64,000 nt of DNA, from assembly GCA_041397645.1 (NCBI GenBank), contig JAWKWE010000004.1:372001-436000 (forward strand). The letters are read 5' to 3'. Each line of letters opens with the position of its first letter. The stretch's first letter is position 1. Below the pieces are notes generated by a model that was not told the DNA's origin, did not search any database, and was given only the letters and a program-made list of their open reading frames with translations. Origin of the DNA: Hyphomicrobiaceae bacterium (GTDB lineage Bacteria > Pseudomonadota > Alphaproteobacteria > Rhizobiales > Hyphomicrobiaceae). Positions 1 through 9,243 of this stretch are shown here, in pieces. The translations under genes and the position numbers were made by a program.

Positions 1-1
1 C

Positions 2-1345
2 GAGCGTGTGTCGGTAGCGAGCTTCTGGGACGATGAAGCGGAAGCCCGTTCCATTGGCGATGACATCGAGAACGCACAGCGTGCGCGACAGAAACTGAAT
101 GAAATCGCGGTTCTGGTGCGTGCATCCTTCCAGATGCGCGTCATCGAAGAACGCTTCATCACCCTGGGTCTGCCCTATCGCGTTATCGGCGGGCCGCGTT
201 TTTATGAGCGCCAGGAAATCAAGGACGCCATCGCCTATCTCGAAGTCGTCGCAAATCCATCCAACGACTTGAAATTTGAGCGCATCATCAACGTGCCCAA
301 GCGCGGACTTGGGGATACTTCGGTGAAGCGCATTCACGAATTGGCGCGCGCGCGATCCATGCCGCTTTACGTGGCCGCCCGCGAGATCGTGGAAACCGAC
401 GAACTGCCGGGCAAAGCGCGCAAATCGCTTTATGACCTGTTGCGTCAGTTCGAACGTTGGCGCGTACAGCTCGACAGCATGCGTCACACGGATCTTGCTG
501 AGCAGATCCTTGACGAAAGCGGCTATACAGCCATGTGGCAGGCGGACAAGAGCCCGCAAGCCCAATCCCGCCTCGAAAACCTTAAAGAGCTTGTGCGCTT
601 CATGCACGATTTCGACACGTTAGGCGGGTTTCTGGAGCACGTCTCTCTCGTCATGGACGCCGACCAGGGTAGCGACGGCGATCGCGTATCGCTGATGACG
701 ATGCACGCGGCCAAGGGGTTGGAGTTCGAAACCGTGTTCCTGCCGGGATGGGAAGAAGGACTGTTCCCCCATCAGCGCGCGCTCGATGAAAGCGGCAAGG
801 CGGGATTGGAAGAAGAGCGCCGACTCGCCTACGTCGGCCTCACCCGTGCCAAGCGGCGGGCAAAAGTCTCGTTCGCTCAAAACCGCCGCACGCACGGGCT
901 TTATCAATCAGCCATCCCCTCGCGTTTCGTGGATGAATTGCCTATCGCGAACGTCGACGTGGTTGAGAACCCCTCTCCTTATGGCGGCATCCCGCAAGGG
1001 CGCGGCTTTGGCTATGGCAATCCATTCGGCGCAAGCCGGTTTGACCGCGAACCGCCGCCGTCCAAATCGAATTATCAGACACCAGGTTGGCAGCGCGCCC
1101 AACAGACTTGGTCGCGATCCGATAACAAGAAAAAAAAGCCGATGCGCACGCCAACCACCATTGACGGCGAACTCGTTGCGGCTTCGTCCGCGAGCGCACC
1201 ACAGTTCAAGGCCGGGACGCGCGTCACGCATGAGAAATTCGGCGCAGGCACGGTGACGCACGTAGACGGCAACAAGCTTACGATCGATTTCGACGCTGGC
1301 GACACCAAACGGGTCGTCGCCAGCTTCGTCGATCTCCTCAGCTGA
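2..1345 (+). CDS. uvrD: UvrD/PcrA-type ATP-dependent DNA helicase, C-terminal part (5' end outside window)
   Basis: Superfamily 1A helicase that unwinds DNA 3'-5' in excision and mismatch repair. The reading frame is open from the first bases, so the Walker A part lies outside the window; about 447 residues remain. Visible are the end of domain 2A with the motif V/VI region (TMHAAKGLEFETVFLPGWEEG, then EEERRLAYVGLTRAKRR with its arginine finger) and a C-terminal Tudor-like fold (GTRVTHEKFGAGTV to the end), typical of PcrA/UvrD. A low-complexity Gly/Pro/Arg linker joins them. UvrD, PcrA and AddA share these motifs; the Tudor-like tail favours UvrD/PcrA. An imperfect stem at about 1347-1381 follows the stop and may act as terminator. 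Confidence 0.93.
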   Translation, partial: ERVSVASFWDDEAEARSIGDDIENAQRARQKLNEIAVLVRASFQMRVIEERFITLGLPYRVIGGPRFYERQEIKDAIAYLEVVANPSNDLKFERIINVPKRGLGDTSVKRIHELARARSMPLYVAAREIVETDELPGKARKSLYDLLRQFERWRVQLDSMRHTDLAEQILDESGYTAMWQADKSPQAQSRLENLKELVRFMHDFDTLGGFLEHVSLVMDADQGSDGDRVSLMTMHAAKGLEFETVFLPGWEEGLFPHQRALDESGKAGLEEERRLAYVGLTRAKRRAKVSFAQNRRTHGLYQSAIPSRFVDELPIANVDVVENPSPYGGIPQGRGFGYGNPFGASRFDREPPPSKSNYQTPGWQRAQQTWSRSDNKKKKPMRTPTTIDGELVAASSASAPQFKAGTRVTHEKFGAGTVTHVDGNKLTIDFDAGDTKRVVASFVDLLS

Positions 1346-1468
1346 CAGCCGTTATTCGACCACACATACCGAATAGTCGGCTCGATCAATTGATGGAACC
1401 ACCCGCGCCCAAGGGCGTTCCGTGATTGGCGCGACCCAGGTCACGCCTCCCCAAAACAAGAGAATAAA

Positions 1469-2731
1469 ATGCCCAGCCCCCAACAGACCGGCGTGGTGAA
1501 AGACGCAACCTCCCTCCGTCCCAGTCCCACTCTTAAGATCTCATTCATCGAATTCGTAGCGCTGACCGCAGCCCTGATGGCGCTCACCGCACTTTCGATC
1601 GACATCATGTTGCCGGCACTACCGCAGATAGGATCTGCACTCGGCGTGACTGCCGAAAACGATCGCCAGCAAGTGATCATCCTCTACATGGTCGGGTTCT
1701 CGGTCGGCCAGCTCATCTATGGGCCGCTGTCCGACAGGCTGGGGCGCAAACCTGTGCTGCTCGGCGGGTTGGCACTGTTCATTGTCGGCTCCTGCCTTGC
1801 GTTGCTGTCTCAATCGTTCTCGATGCTTCTGACCGCGCGCCTTTTGCAAGGTCTTGGCGCCGCATCTCCGCGCGTCGTCGCCATCGCGGTCGTGCGCGAC
1901 ATCTACAGCGGCCGTCACATGGCCCGCGTCATGTCACTCGCCATGATGATATTCATACTCATTCCAGTGCTCGCACCCTCGATCGGACAAGGGCTCATGC
2001 ATCTGGGCGACTGGAGGCTGACGTTCGACGCGCTGTTGTTCATGGGCGCCGCGGTCGCGATCTGGGCGGGCTTTCGTCTTCCAGAAACCGCCCGACAGAT
2101 TACCCAGCATACCGCCGCGCCAACGCTGCTTGCATCTTTCAAGACCGCCGTGCTCGACCGCCAGACCATGTCTTACGGCATTGCGAGCGGTCTGATGTTC
2201 GGTTGCCTTCTGGCCTACGTAGCAAGTTCGCAGCAGGTCTTCACGGAGGTGTTCGACGTCGGAGATCACTTCCCGATACTGTTCGGAGCTGTCGCATCGG
2301 TCATGGCCATCGCCTCGTTCGTGAACGCCAATCTCGTCGAGCGACTTGGTATGCGCCGGGTTTCTCATACCGCTCTTGCAGCGTTCATTTCGGTTTCGCT
2401 CGCGTTGGCGATGGCGTCCAATGCCGGACTCGCTTCTCTCGGCGTGTTTTGCGTTCTGGTGGCGTCGGCATTCTTTTGCTTCGGGCTCATCGCGCCCAAC
2501 TTCAACGCGCTGGCCATGGAGCAGCAGGGTAACAACGCAGGCATGGCTTCGTCCGTCATCGGCTCGCTGAGCACAGCGATTGGCGCAAGCGCGGGCAGCA
2601 TTATCGGTAGTGCTTTCGATGGGAGCGTTTTGCCGCTGGCGCTTGGATTTGCCGGCTGCAGCGTGTTGACAAGCATCGTCGTCTTCGCGTTCGAAGGATC
2701 TGCCGGTCTGTTCGGCCGCAACCGTCCATAG
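1469..2731 (+). CDS. MFS drug-resistance transporter, Bcr/CflA family
   Basis: A 420-residue inner-membrane protein with about 12 hydrophobic segments, the normal size for drug:proton antiporters of the DHA1 class. The first segment carries an Asp-containing run (LSIDIMLPALPQIG) typical of Bcr/CflA exporters, and MFS motif A is clear between helices 2 and 3 (GPLSDRLGRKPVLLGG). A second signature, RLLQGLGAASPRVVAIAVVRD, sits in helix 4-5. A cytoplasmic N-terminal extension of about 25 residues precedes helix 1. The gene stands alone, 120 bp after the helicase and convergent with the next gene. Substrate cannot be told from sequence; bicyclomycin, sulphonamide or chloramphenicol export are known roles of the family. 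Confidence 0.9.
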   Translation: MPSPQQTGVVKDATSLRPSPTLKISFIEFVALTAALMALTALSIDIMLPALPQIGSALGVTAENDRQQVIILYMVGFSVGQLIYGPLSDRLGRKPVLLGGLALFIVGSCLALLSQSFSMLLTARLLQGLGAASPRVVAIAVVRDIYSGRHMARVMSLAMMIFILIPVLAPSIGQGLMHLGDWRLTFDALLFMGAAVAIWAGFRLPETARQITQHTAAPTLLASFKTAVLDRQTMSYGIASGLMFGCLLAYVASSQQVFTEVFDVGDHFPILFGAVASVMAIASFVNANLVERLGMRRVSHTALAAFISVSLALAMASNAGLASLGVFCVLVASAFFCFGLIAPNFNALAMEQQGNNAGMASSVIGSLSTAIGASAGSIIGSAFDGSVLPLALGFAGCSVLTSIVVFAFEGSAGLFGRNRP

Positions 2732-2762
2732 TCGGGAACCAGACCGTCGTTTCAGCGGCCAA

Positions 2763-4097
2763 TTAGGCAGCCGCCTCCCGGCGGTTCTTGATCAAATCCC
2801 ACGCTGCGTTGATCTGCTTCATGCGGGCCTCGCGCACACGACGATCTTCATCATCGCGGGCGAAATCCGGATGCCAGCTCATGCGGAGCGCATCCACGAG
2901 CTTTTTTGCAACATTGGGCGCCGCCTCAGCGTTGATGCCCAGCGTTTGATAGGCTTCCTGCACGCTTTGAGGCATACGGATGCCCGTCCGCGCGTGGAAC
3001 GCCGTAGCTCCTGCCGATTGCGTACCGCCGATGTCTCCACGTGCGGATGTGTCTTGCGCTGCACCTTGAGATATCCGCGAAATGCGCTCCAGCTCGCGCA
3101 ACACGCTGCGGACCTGCGCTGCCGATTTCTGCATTGGCCGCTGATCGAACGAACGGCCGATCTCGTCGACGCGCGCCCGCAACTGGTCGAGTTCCGTCTG
3201 CAGGACATCGCGCAGCAGTAACGCGCGCGGCAGCGACCCGACCTGAAGCTCTGCCTCCGCCAACCGCGCCGTTGCCATCGCCAAAGCATTCATCAACGCC
3301 GTGCGGTCGGCCTGCGATGCAGCGGGCTTGGAACGCACGGACACACGGTTCGCGACAGCCAACCATGAGCCTTTCAAAAATTGCATCGCGCAGGTGCGCA
3401 ACGTGTGTGGCAGAGACGCAGAAAGCGCTTCGGCACGAGAAGCCAGTTGCTCGGCGAGATTACGCCGCGCGACGACGAAGCCGACCGCGAACAGAAAAGC
3501 GAGCAGGCCACCCGCGACTTTGCCCAGTCGCAGAGCGTCGCTGGATGGCTCATTTCGCATCTCAGCGGTAATCGTCGGTTGCCAGGATCCATCAGCGGTG
3601 GGTGCGGGCGAACCCTTGTTGGATCTTTGTGCCGCGTGTTCCACTACGCTGTCCGCACTCAGCGTCTCGCGGACCACACGCTCCTTATGAGGTGAGAAGC
3701 GCGCAAGGGCAGGAAATACGAGCCGAGCATTCAATGCGCCGATAGGCGCAAAGCCGTTCGGCATCCCTCTTGGCAGTTTAACACCGAGGTATCGCGCAGC
3801 GGCGGCAACCTGCGCCCACGAAACATCCACGCCACCGCAAGACATTTGGAAGCGGTGAACCATGGCCGTGGTGCACGCGGCCTGCGACCCAGCCCCGTGA
3901 CAATCAGAGAACGCGGTCTCTTCATGTTTGCCCACAATCGGATATGTCAGTGCCTTAGGAGATGGCGTGAGCTGGACCTGACCGGCCTCGACGCTACACG
4001 CATACGGCATTTCGAGTTCGTCCGAATGGGCGTGCTGCGCCCACATCATCTGCATCAACAATGCACCAGCGACCAACGCCGCCCAATGCAAAATCAT
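2763..4097 (-). CDS. Membrane-anchored J-domain protein with periplasmic Cys-containing domain
   Basis: Protein of 444 residues from the chosen ATG; the frame stays open upstream to 4211, but only the start at 4097 gives a signal-like hydrophobic N-terminus (residues 1-22). A domain of about 165 residues follows with several Cys (YACSVE, SDCHG, AACTT, MSCGG). A transmembrane segment lies at about 193-211 (AGGLLAFLFAVGFVVA, then RR). The rest looks cytoplasmic: a helical, possibly coiled-coil stretch, then a C-terminal J domain of about 70 residues with the HPD motif intact (SWHPDFARDDEDR) and the closing helix INAAWDLI. By analogy with J proteins it should stimulate a DnaK-type ATPase from the membrane. 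I do not recognise the periplasmic domain. Confidence 0.75.
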   Translation of the reverse strand: MILHWAALVAGALLMQMMWAQHAHSDELEMPYACSVEAGQVQLTPSPKALTYPIVGKHEETAFSDCHGAGSQAACTTAMVHRFQMSCGGVDVSWAQVAAAARYLGVKLPRGMPNGFAPIGALNARLVFPALARFSPHKERVVRETLSADSVVEHAAQRSNKGSPAPTADGSWQPTITAEMRNEPSSDALRLGKVAGGLLAFLFAVGFVVARRNLAEQLASRAEALSASLPHTLRTCAMQFLKGSWLAVANRVSVRSKPAASQADRTALMNALAMATARLAEAELQVGSLPRALLLRDVLQTELDQLRARVDEIGRSFDQRPMQKSAAQVRSVLRELERISRISQGAAQDTSARGDIGGTQSAGATAFHARTGIRMPQSVQEAYQTLGINAEAAPNVAKKLVDALRMSWHPDFARDDEDRRVREARMKQINAAWDLIKNRREAAA

Positions 4098-4547
4098 TGC
4101 CGCTGCAAAACGCTCGCCCGTCTCGGGGGCTACTTCGATCTTTCCAACGCCTGGCCTCACCGTCCCCTCCCTCGAAGGTTTGCCGACTAGTAGACCACGA
4201 CAACGCCGCACTCACTCAGGCATCAGAAAGACCATCCACAAGGTTATGAACGGGTTTTGCGCTTTTGCGCTGCGAAAGTCGTGCATCTAGGGGATGCTTC
4301 CGTATCGGTCCGCGCCGGGAACCTTGCCGTCAGCAAGCGCCGGGTTGCCACTTTGACGCCACAGCCAATGCGGTAAATTGTCGATGGATGAATGCCTTAG
4401 GCTCGACAATGACAATCCAGGCACCGTAAGACTGGCGGACGCGGTAGAAGGGGACCGCCGAAAAGAGTTGGGGGCTCACGCGGCTGCCATAAATTGCGGG
4501 TAGGCGGATCTCGACGTTCCGCCAAGGCGTTGGGAGGATAAGAGCGT
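4098..4547. other. Intergenic region between divergent genes
   Basis: No convincing gene between the J-domain protein and the DUF3754 gene, read outwards in opposite directions. The region should hold both promoters. One weak candidate for the plus strand is TTGACG at 4353-4358 with TAAATT at 4374-4379, though the 15-bp spacer is short for sigma-70. Frames here lack a recognisable family or a good ribosome-binding site. Confidence 0.4.
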
Positions 4548-6032
4548 ATGACTGCGGCCGATATTCGAGCGTCCGAGCCCGAGGGTACGCCGGGACTCAT
4601 CGATCTTCTGACCGGCGCGCACAAGCGCAGACGCCGAGAAGCCGAACGGGCGCCGCAGCCGCAACAGTCCACCAGCGCCAACTCCTCGACGGACGACTCG
4701 CGCGTCATCGCGCACGACTCGATTCGCAAGCGTGAGAAGTTCATTCCCGTCACGCGCTTCGCGTTGTTCGAACGCTTGAGCCAGCCGCTGGCCTGGCCGC
4801 CCGGACAAGCGACGGATGCGCGCCGCTTCTTCCGCTACCTCGATTACTGGCGCCAACAGCAATACAATTCCGAGCTTCTGGAGATCGAACAGCTCTACGA
4901 GCCATTCTCGCCGGACAGCGACCTGTTGATGACGCGCCAATTCACCGACGGCGAGAAGGCAGCCTTGCAGGATCGCGTCGTCAAGAGCGTGGAAGCGTTG
5001 CTCATCCGCGCCAACTACGAGCGCATCGATCCGACCGACGTGCAGATCATTCTGACACGCGAGAGCCACTACGGCCTCGATCTCTTCGTCGACATGGACG
5101 CATTCGACGAGATCGTCATCTATTATCGCGGCGCGTCCAACACCAAGCATGAAAAGCGCAGCTATAAACGTTTTATGCGCAAGGAAGAGTTCGACGTTCC
5201 GATCTTCCAGCGGCTGTTCATTCTGTTCAAGCTCAAGCCGTTCGACGTGCGCGTTGAAGAATACATGCGAACCGGGCTCGACCGTCAGGCCGCCGAACGC
5301 AAGGTGAAGAAAAACCGCTCCGCGCTGCCGCCGGGACTCAAAGACTCAAACATCTATCTGAAGCTCTTCAAAAACATCCCGCGCACCGATCTTGAGATGG
5401 TGTTTCCCAACACGCAGGTTCGCTTCAGGCTGCTCGACAAACTTCGGCTTGGTGTGTCCTCCGGCGCAGGCCTCGGCATGGGCGCGGTTGGCGCGGCGGG
5501 CAAACTTGCGCTCTTGACGACCAATCCGATTGCGGCAGCCGGTGCCATCGCGGGTCTTGGAGCGGTGGCGTTCCGTCAGGCGATGGGCTTCTTGAACCAG
5601 AAGCAGCGTTACATGGTGGTGATGGCACAGAACCTCTACTTCCATGCCATGGCCGACAATAAGGGCGTGATCCTGAAGATCGCCGCCCGGGCGGCCGAGG
5701 AAGACATCAAGGAAGAGATGCTGCTCTACTCGGTGCTAGCCAAGGAGAAGGCGAACCGCGCCGATCTGCCGGCAATCGACGCGGCTATCGAGCAGTATCT
5801 GCAGCGCACCTTCGGCGTGACCGTCGATTTCGATCTGGAAGACGCACTTGACCGTCTTGTCCGCGATGAAATCGTGCGCGAGGACGAAGACGGGACGTTG
5901 CACACGCTAGACCCGACCACGGCAGCCAAGCACATAGACGACAAGTGGGACCTGTTCCTGGACTATCTGCCAGACCCGATCAGCGTCGAAGGCTACGAAT
6001 ACGGCGGCGAGGCACCGATCAAAATTTCCTGA
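4548..6032 (+). CDS. DUF3754 (TMEM143-like) membrane-associated protein
   Basis: A 494-residue protein matching the DUF3754 family, which also contains eukaryotic TMEM143; its function is unknown. The N-terminal 45 residues are charged and low-complexity. A conserved core follows (RFALFERL, YLDYWRQQQYNSELLEIEQLYEPFSPDSD) and then VFRR-like basic segments. A Gly/Ala-rich hydrophobic stretch at about residues 305-345 (SSGAGLGMGAVGAAG onward) is probably one or two membrane passages. The C-terminal part (LYSVLAKEKANRADLPAIDAAIEQYL) resembles a winged-helix-like segment. The ATG follows a purine-rich GGGAGGATAAG. It stands as a single gene. Confidence 0.8.
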   Translation: MTAADIRASEPEGTPGLIDLLTGAHKRRRREAERAPQPQQSTSANSSTDDSRVIAHDSIRKREKFIPVTRFALFERLSQPLAWPPGQATDARRFFRYLDYWRQQQYNSELLEIEQLYEPFSPDSDLLMTRQFTDGEKAALQDRVVKSVEALLIRANYERIDPTDVQIILTRESHYGLDLFVDMDAFDEIVIYYRGASNTKHEKRSYKRFMRKEEFDVPIFQRLFILFKLKPFDVRVEEYMRTGLDRQAAERKVKKNRSALPPGLKDSNIYLKLFKNIPRTDLEMVFPNTQVRFRLLDKLRLGVSSGAGLGMGAVGAAGKLALLTTNPIAAAGAIAGLGAVAFRQAMGFLNQKQRYMVVMAQNLYFHAMADNKGVILKIAARAAEEDIKEEMLLYSVLAKEKANRADLPAIDAAIEQYLQRTFGVTVDFDLEDALDRLVRDEIVREDEDGTLHTLDPTTAAKHIDDKWDLFLDYLPDPISVEGYEYGGEAPIKIS

Positions 6033-6142
6033 TCGTCAGGGCCGCCAGCCCCGAACCGCAGGCGGAATGCCGCAAACCCTTGACGGGAAACGGTTGAGCT
6101 TGCGATGGAGATGCCATCAAAGCTCTCCTTCAACCTGTCAGG

Positions 6143-7030
6143 ATGCCCCGCCCGATGGCGCTCGAAAAAGTCACCGCAGACTTCACGGACCGCGACCTTG
6201 CCATGCAGACGGCCGCTGCCCTGCAGGATTTTCTCGAACCCGCGCCGGACGCTCTTACTGTCTTCGAGAACGGCCCCGCCTCGTGGCGGCTCGAAGCCTA
6301 CTTCAACGATGGGCTGGACGGGCGCGACCTCGCTAACGAGCTGACGCCCTACGTCGCCGCGACCCTGCCTGCGTTTGTCTCGGATGCCGTGCCCGATCTC
6401 AATTGGGTTGCCATGTCACAAGCCGCTCTGCCGCCTGTGATCGCCGGCCGCTTCACGGTATTTGGCAGCCACGACCGGGCGCGGGTCGCGCGCGGGCCTA
6501 ATGCAATCCTGATCGATGCGGGCGAAGCATTCGGCACCGCCCATCACGCGACCACGCTAGGCTGCCTGCTCGCAATCGACCGTCTGACCCGGCAGGAAGA
6601 GTTCCACTCCGTACTCGATTTGGGAACCGGCTCGGGCGTTCTGGCGATTGCTGTCGCGCGTGCCCTACCTCATGCCGACATCATCGCAACGGACCTCGAT
6701 GCGCAATCCGTGAAGGTCGCGCGCGAAAACATCCGCATCAACGGCGAGGATTCACGAATTACCGCCACGCACGCCAACGGCGTGCGTCATGTTTGGATCA
6801 GGCAGAGCAAGCCGTTCGACCTCGTAATCGCGAATATCCTGGCCGGCCCCCTCATCCGCCTCGCGCCGGAACTCGCACGCAGGGTACGACGCGCAGGCAC
6901 ACTCGTGCTGTCTGGCATCCTTATTCCGCAAGCGCCTCAAGTGATCGCCGCGTACCGCGCCGCTGGATTTCAGCTCGTAAGCCATGACCGCATTACGGGT
7001 TGGTCGACTCTCGTCCTGCACAGGCGCTAG
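6143..7030 (+). CDS. prmA: Ribosomal protein L11 methyltransferase
   Basis: S-adenosylmethionine-dependent enzyme that trimethylates lysines and the N-terminus of ribosomal protein L11 in the cytoplasm. The 295-residue length is normal. The N-terminal L11-binding domain contains the tail AFGTAHHATTLGCL; the methyltransferase domain has motif I (VLDLGTGSGVLAIAVARAL), the acidic loop (IIATDLD) and the catalytic-region motif IVANILAGPLIRLAPEL. The start at 6143 has a weak ribosome site, and a second ATG at 6155 is also possible. The aminopeptidase gene follows after 30 bp on the same strand, probably in one transcript. Confidence 0.95.
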   Translation: MPRPMALEKVTADFTDRDLAMQTAAALQDFLEPAPDALTVFENGPASWRLEAYFNDGLDGRDLANELTPYVAATLPAFVSDAVPDLNWVAMSQAALPPVIAGRFTVFGSHDRARVARGPNAILIDAGEAFGTAHHATTLGCLLAIDRLTRQEEFHSVLDLGTGSGVLAIAVARALPHADIIATDLDAQSVKVARENIRINGEDSRITATHANGVRHVWIRQSKPFDLVIANILAGPLIRLAPELARRVRRAGTLVLSGILIPQAPQVIAAYRAAGFQLVSHDRITGWSTLVLHRR

Positions 7031-7063
7031 ACTGAACTCGCGCATCTCTTATCCGGATTGGCC

Positions 7064-8878
7064 ATGTTCCAGACATTTGAAACCGCAGGCGGGCCCGAGC
7101 ACGTCGCCGCCCGCGTCAAAGCCCTTCGAGGCCTCCTCAATAAGCTCAAGATCGACGCGTTCCTCATCCCGCGCAGTGATGAGTTCCAAGGCGAATATGT
7201 GCCAGCTTGCGCGGAACGTCTGAAATGGCTGACGGGCTTTTCCGGCTCGGCGGGACTTGCGGTGGTCACGCGCAAGGCCGCGCTCTTGATGATCGACGGG
7301 CGCTACACCGTGCAGGCGCGAAGCGAAACCGACACCGATCTATTCGAGGTCGCTCTTCTCCCCAGACCGCGGCTTTCAGAGTGGCTCATCGGCAAACTTC
7401 CCAAAGGCGCCGTCGTCGGCTTCGACCCATGGCTGCACACGGCCTCCGAAGTGGCGAGATTGAAAGCGGCCCTGGATGCCCACGACATCACGTTAAAGCC
7501 GGTTGCAAAAAATCTGGTCGATGAGCTTTGGGGCAAGGACCGCCCCGCACCGCCTGATAACGAAGTTATTGTCCAACCGCTGCAGCTTGCCGGACAAGCT
7601 GCATCCGAGAAAATCGCTGACCTTCAAAAGACGCTCAAGGAAGCTGGACAAAGCGCAGTGGTGTTGACGCTTGCCGACAGTATCTGCTGGCTTCTCAACA
7701 TCAGAGGCGCGGACGTCGCGCACAACCCGGTTGTCCGCGCATTTGCTATCGTTCCAGCAAGCGGAAAAGTCGAGCTGTTCGTTGCACCCGACAAAATTAC
7801 TGCCGCCGTGCGCACGCACCTTGCCCCGTTTGCCAAAGTGCGCGCCCCCAAGGAACTGCAACGGCGTCTGCGTGACTTGAAGCCTGCCGGAAAACCAGTG
7901 CGCCTTGACAGCGACACGGCCGCCTTCGCGCTCGAACGTGCGCTCGGCACAAAGTCGATCGTCAAGGGAGCCGATCCTTGCATTCTGCCCAAAGCCCTCA
8001 AGAACAGCGCCGAAATTGCGGGTTCACGCGCCGCTCACATCCGAGACGGCGGCGCAATTGTTCGCTATCTCGCCTGGCTCGACACGGCGGCTCAAAGCGG
8101 ACGGCTCGATGAAATCAGTGCCGTTGAGAAGCTGGAGGAGTTCCGCCGTGCAACCAACAAACTCCGCGAGATCAGCTTTCCGACCATTTCAGGCTCCGGC
8201 CCTCATGGCGCCATTGTGCACTATCGCGTCAGCGAGGCATCCAACCGCAACTTGAAGCCGGGCGAATTGTTCCTGCTGGATAGCGGCGCACAGTACGAGG
8301 ACGGCACCACAGACATCACCCGCACCATCGCCATCGGCGCGCCGACGGCAGAAATGAAGCAGCGATTTACCGCTGTATTGAAAGGCCACATCGCGATCGC
8401 AACTGCGCGCTTTCCAAAAGGCACGCGCGGCATTGATCTGGATCCCTTTGCACGTCGCGCGTTGTGGGACATGGGTGCGGACTACGATCACGGAACCGGT
8501 CATGGCATCGGCAGCTATCTATCCGTGCACGAAGGGCCTCAATCTATATCGCGCGCCGGCATGGTTCCACTCCAGCCCGGAATGCTGTTGTCAAATGAGC
8601 CTGGCTTTTACAAGGAAGGCGCCTACGGCATCCGCATCGAGAATGTCGTGCTCGTCACGGAAGCCGAAAAAATCAGTGGTGGCGGTGACCGCGAGATGAT
8701 GGGCTTTGAAACGCTCACCTTGGCGCCCATCGATAAGCGCCTCATCGTTGTCGACATGCTATCGGAAAGCGAGCGCGATTGGCTCAACGGGTATCACAGA
8801 ACGGTCTTCAAAATGCTCAGCGGCGAACTCGACAACGCGACAAAAAATTGGCTGAAATCGGCCACAAGTCCGCTGTGA
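7064..8878 (+). CDS. Aminopeptidase P family (Xaa-Pro aminopeptidase, M24B)
   Basis: Cytoplasmic dinuclear-metal peptidase that removes the first residue when proline is second. About 604 residues: two creatinase-like N-terminal domains (starting ALRGLLNKLKIDAFLIPRSDEFQGEY), then a pita-bread catalytic domain and the C-terminal extension of the long (eukaryotic-like) aminopeptidase P class. Metal ligands are visible: the two Asp in LLDSGAQYEDGTTDITRT, the His in HGTGHGIGSYLSVHEGP, and the Glu in NEPGFYKEGAYGIRIEN and in the final MMGFETLTL region. The ATG at 7064 was preferred to the in-frame TTG at 7058. It lies directly after prmA. Confidence 0.93.
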   Translation: MFQTFETAGGPEHVAARVKALRGLLNKLKIDAFLIPRSDEFQGEYVPACAERLKWLTGFSGSAGLAVVTRKAALLMIDGRYTVQARSETDTDLFEVALLPRPRLSEWLIGKLPKGAVVGFDPWLHTASEVARLKAALDAHDITLKPVAKNLVDELWGKDRPAPPDNEVIVQPLQLAGQAASEKIADLQKTLKEAGQSAVVLTLADSICWLLNIRGADVAHNPVVRAFAIVPASGKVELFVAPDKITAAVRTHLAPFAKVRAPKELQRRLRDLKPAGKPVRLDSDTAAFALERALGTKSIVKGADPCILPKALKNSAEIAGSRAAHIRDGGAIVRYLAWLDTAAQSGRLDEISAVEKLEEFRRATNKLREISFPTISGSGPHGAIVHYRVSEASNRNLKPGELFLLDSGAQYEDGTTDITRTIAIGAPTAEMKQRFTAVLKGHIAIATARFPKGTRGIDLDPFARRALWDMGADYDHGTGHGIGSYLSVHEGPQSISRAGMVPLQPGMLLSNEPGFYKEGAYGIRIENVVLVTEAEKISGGGDREMMGFETLTLAPIDKRLIVVDMLSESERDWLNGYHRTVFKMLSGELDNATKNWLKSATSPL

Positions 8879-8973
8879 TACGTGGCATGTGAGGAGTTCC
8901 GCAAGGAACAGTTCCCGTCACAAGAAAGCTCTAAATCTTGGTCATTGGACCCGCTCAGTAAGGAGAGCAACTG

Positions 8974-9156
8974 ATGATGACCATCGCAGCAGAGATTTCC
9001 GCCGCCCCGCATTTCCCCCAATCCATGCGCAGCGTAATCGAGCCCATAAACGCACTATCAGCGTTCGTGGGAGCACTTGAAGGCGTGTCGGGAATCGAAG
9101 TGATCGAAGAAAATGGCGAGTTGCGCCTCGTCTGCCATCCCATCACCACCGAGTGA
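8974..9156 (+). CDS. Small conserved-looking protein, 60 residues, function unknown
   Basis: A 60-residue acidic protein beginning MMTIAAEISAAPHFPQSM and ending LRLVCHPITTE. The case for a real gene is the strong ribosome-binding site TAAGGAGAGCAACTG directly before the ATG and a sensible amino-acid composition (alternating helix and strand, no runs of Arg or Ser as in shadow frames). No signal peptide or membrane segment is seen. It lies 95 bp after the aminopeptidase gene and converges on ligA. I do not recognise the family. Confidence 0.6.
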   Translation: MMTIAAEISAAPHFPQSMRSVIEPINALSAFVGALEGVSGIEVIEENGELRLVCHPITTE

Positions 9157-9189
9157 CGCAAAAACTGAGTTTCAACTCCCGCAGCTTCA

Positions 9190-9221
9190 TCTTCCATGAC
9201 ACGCGATTGCGTCATGGAAGA
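9190..9221. terminator. Perfect 11-bp inverted repeat between convergent genes
   Basis: TCTTCCATGAC and its exact reverse complement GTCATGGAAGA are separated by 10 bases, between the end of the 60-residue gene and the end of ligA. The stem could halt transcription from both sides, but there is no T-run on either flank, so a Rho-assisted or RNA-stabilising role is equally possible. Confidence 0.45.
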
Positions 9222-9243
9222 CACCCGCCGCGGGCGAGACACC

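Noticed and set aside
4476..5150. A 224-codon minus-strand frame opposite the DUF3754 gene
   Set aside because: Shadow frame; the plus strand matches a known family over its whole length.
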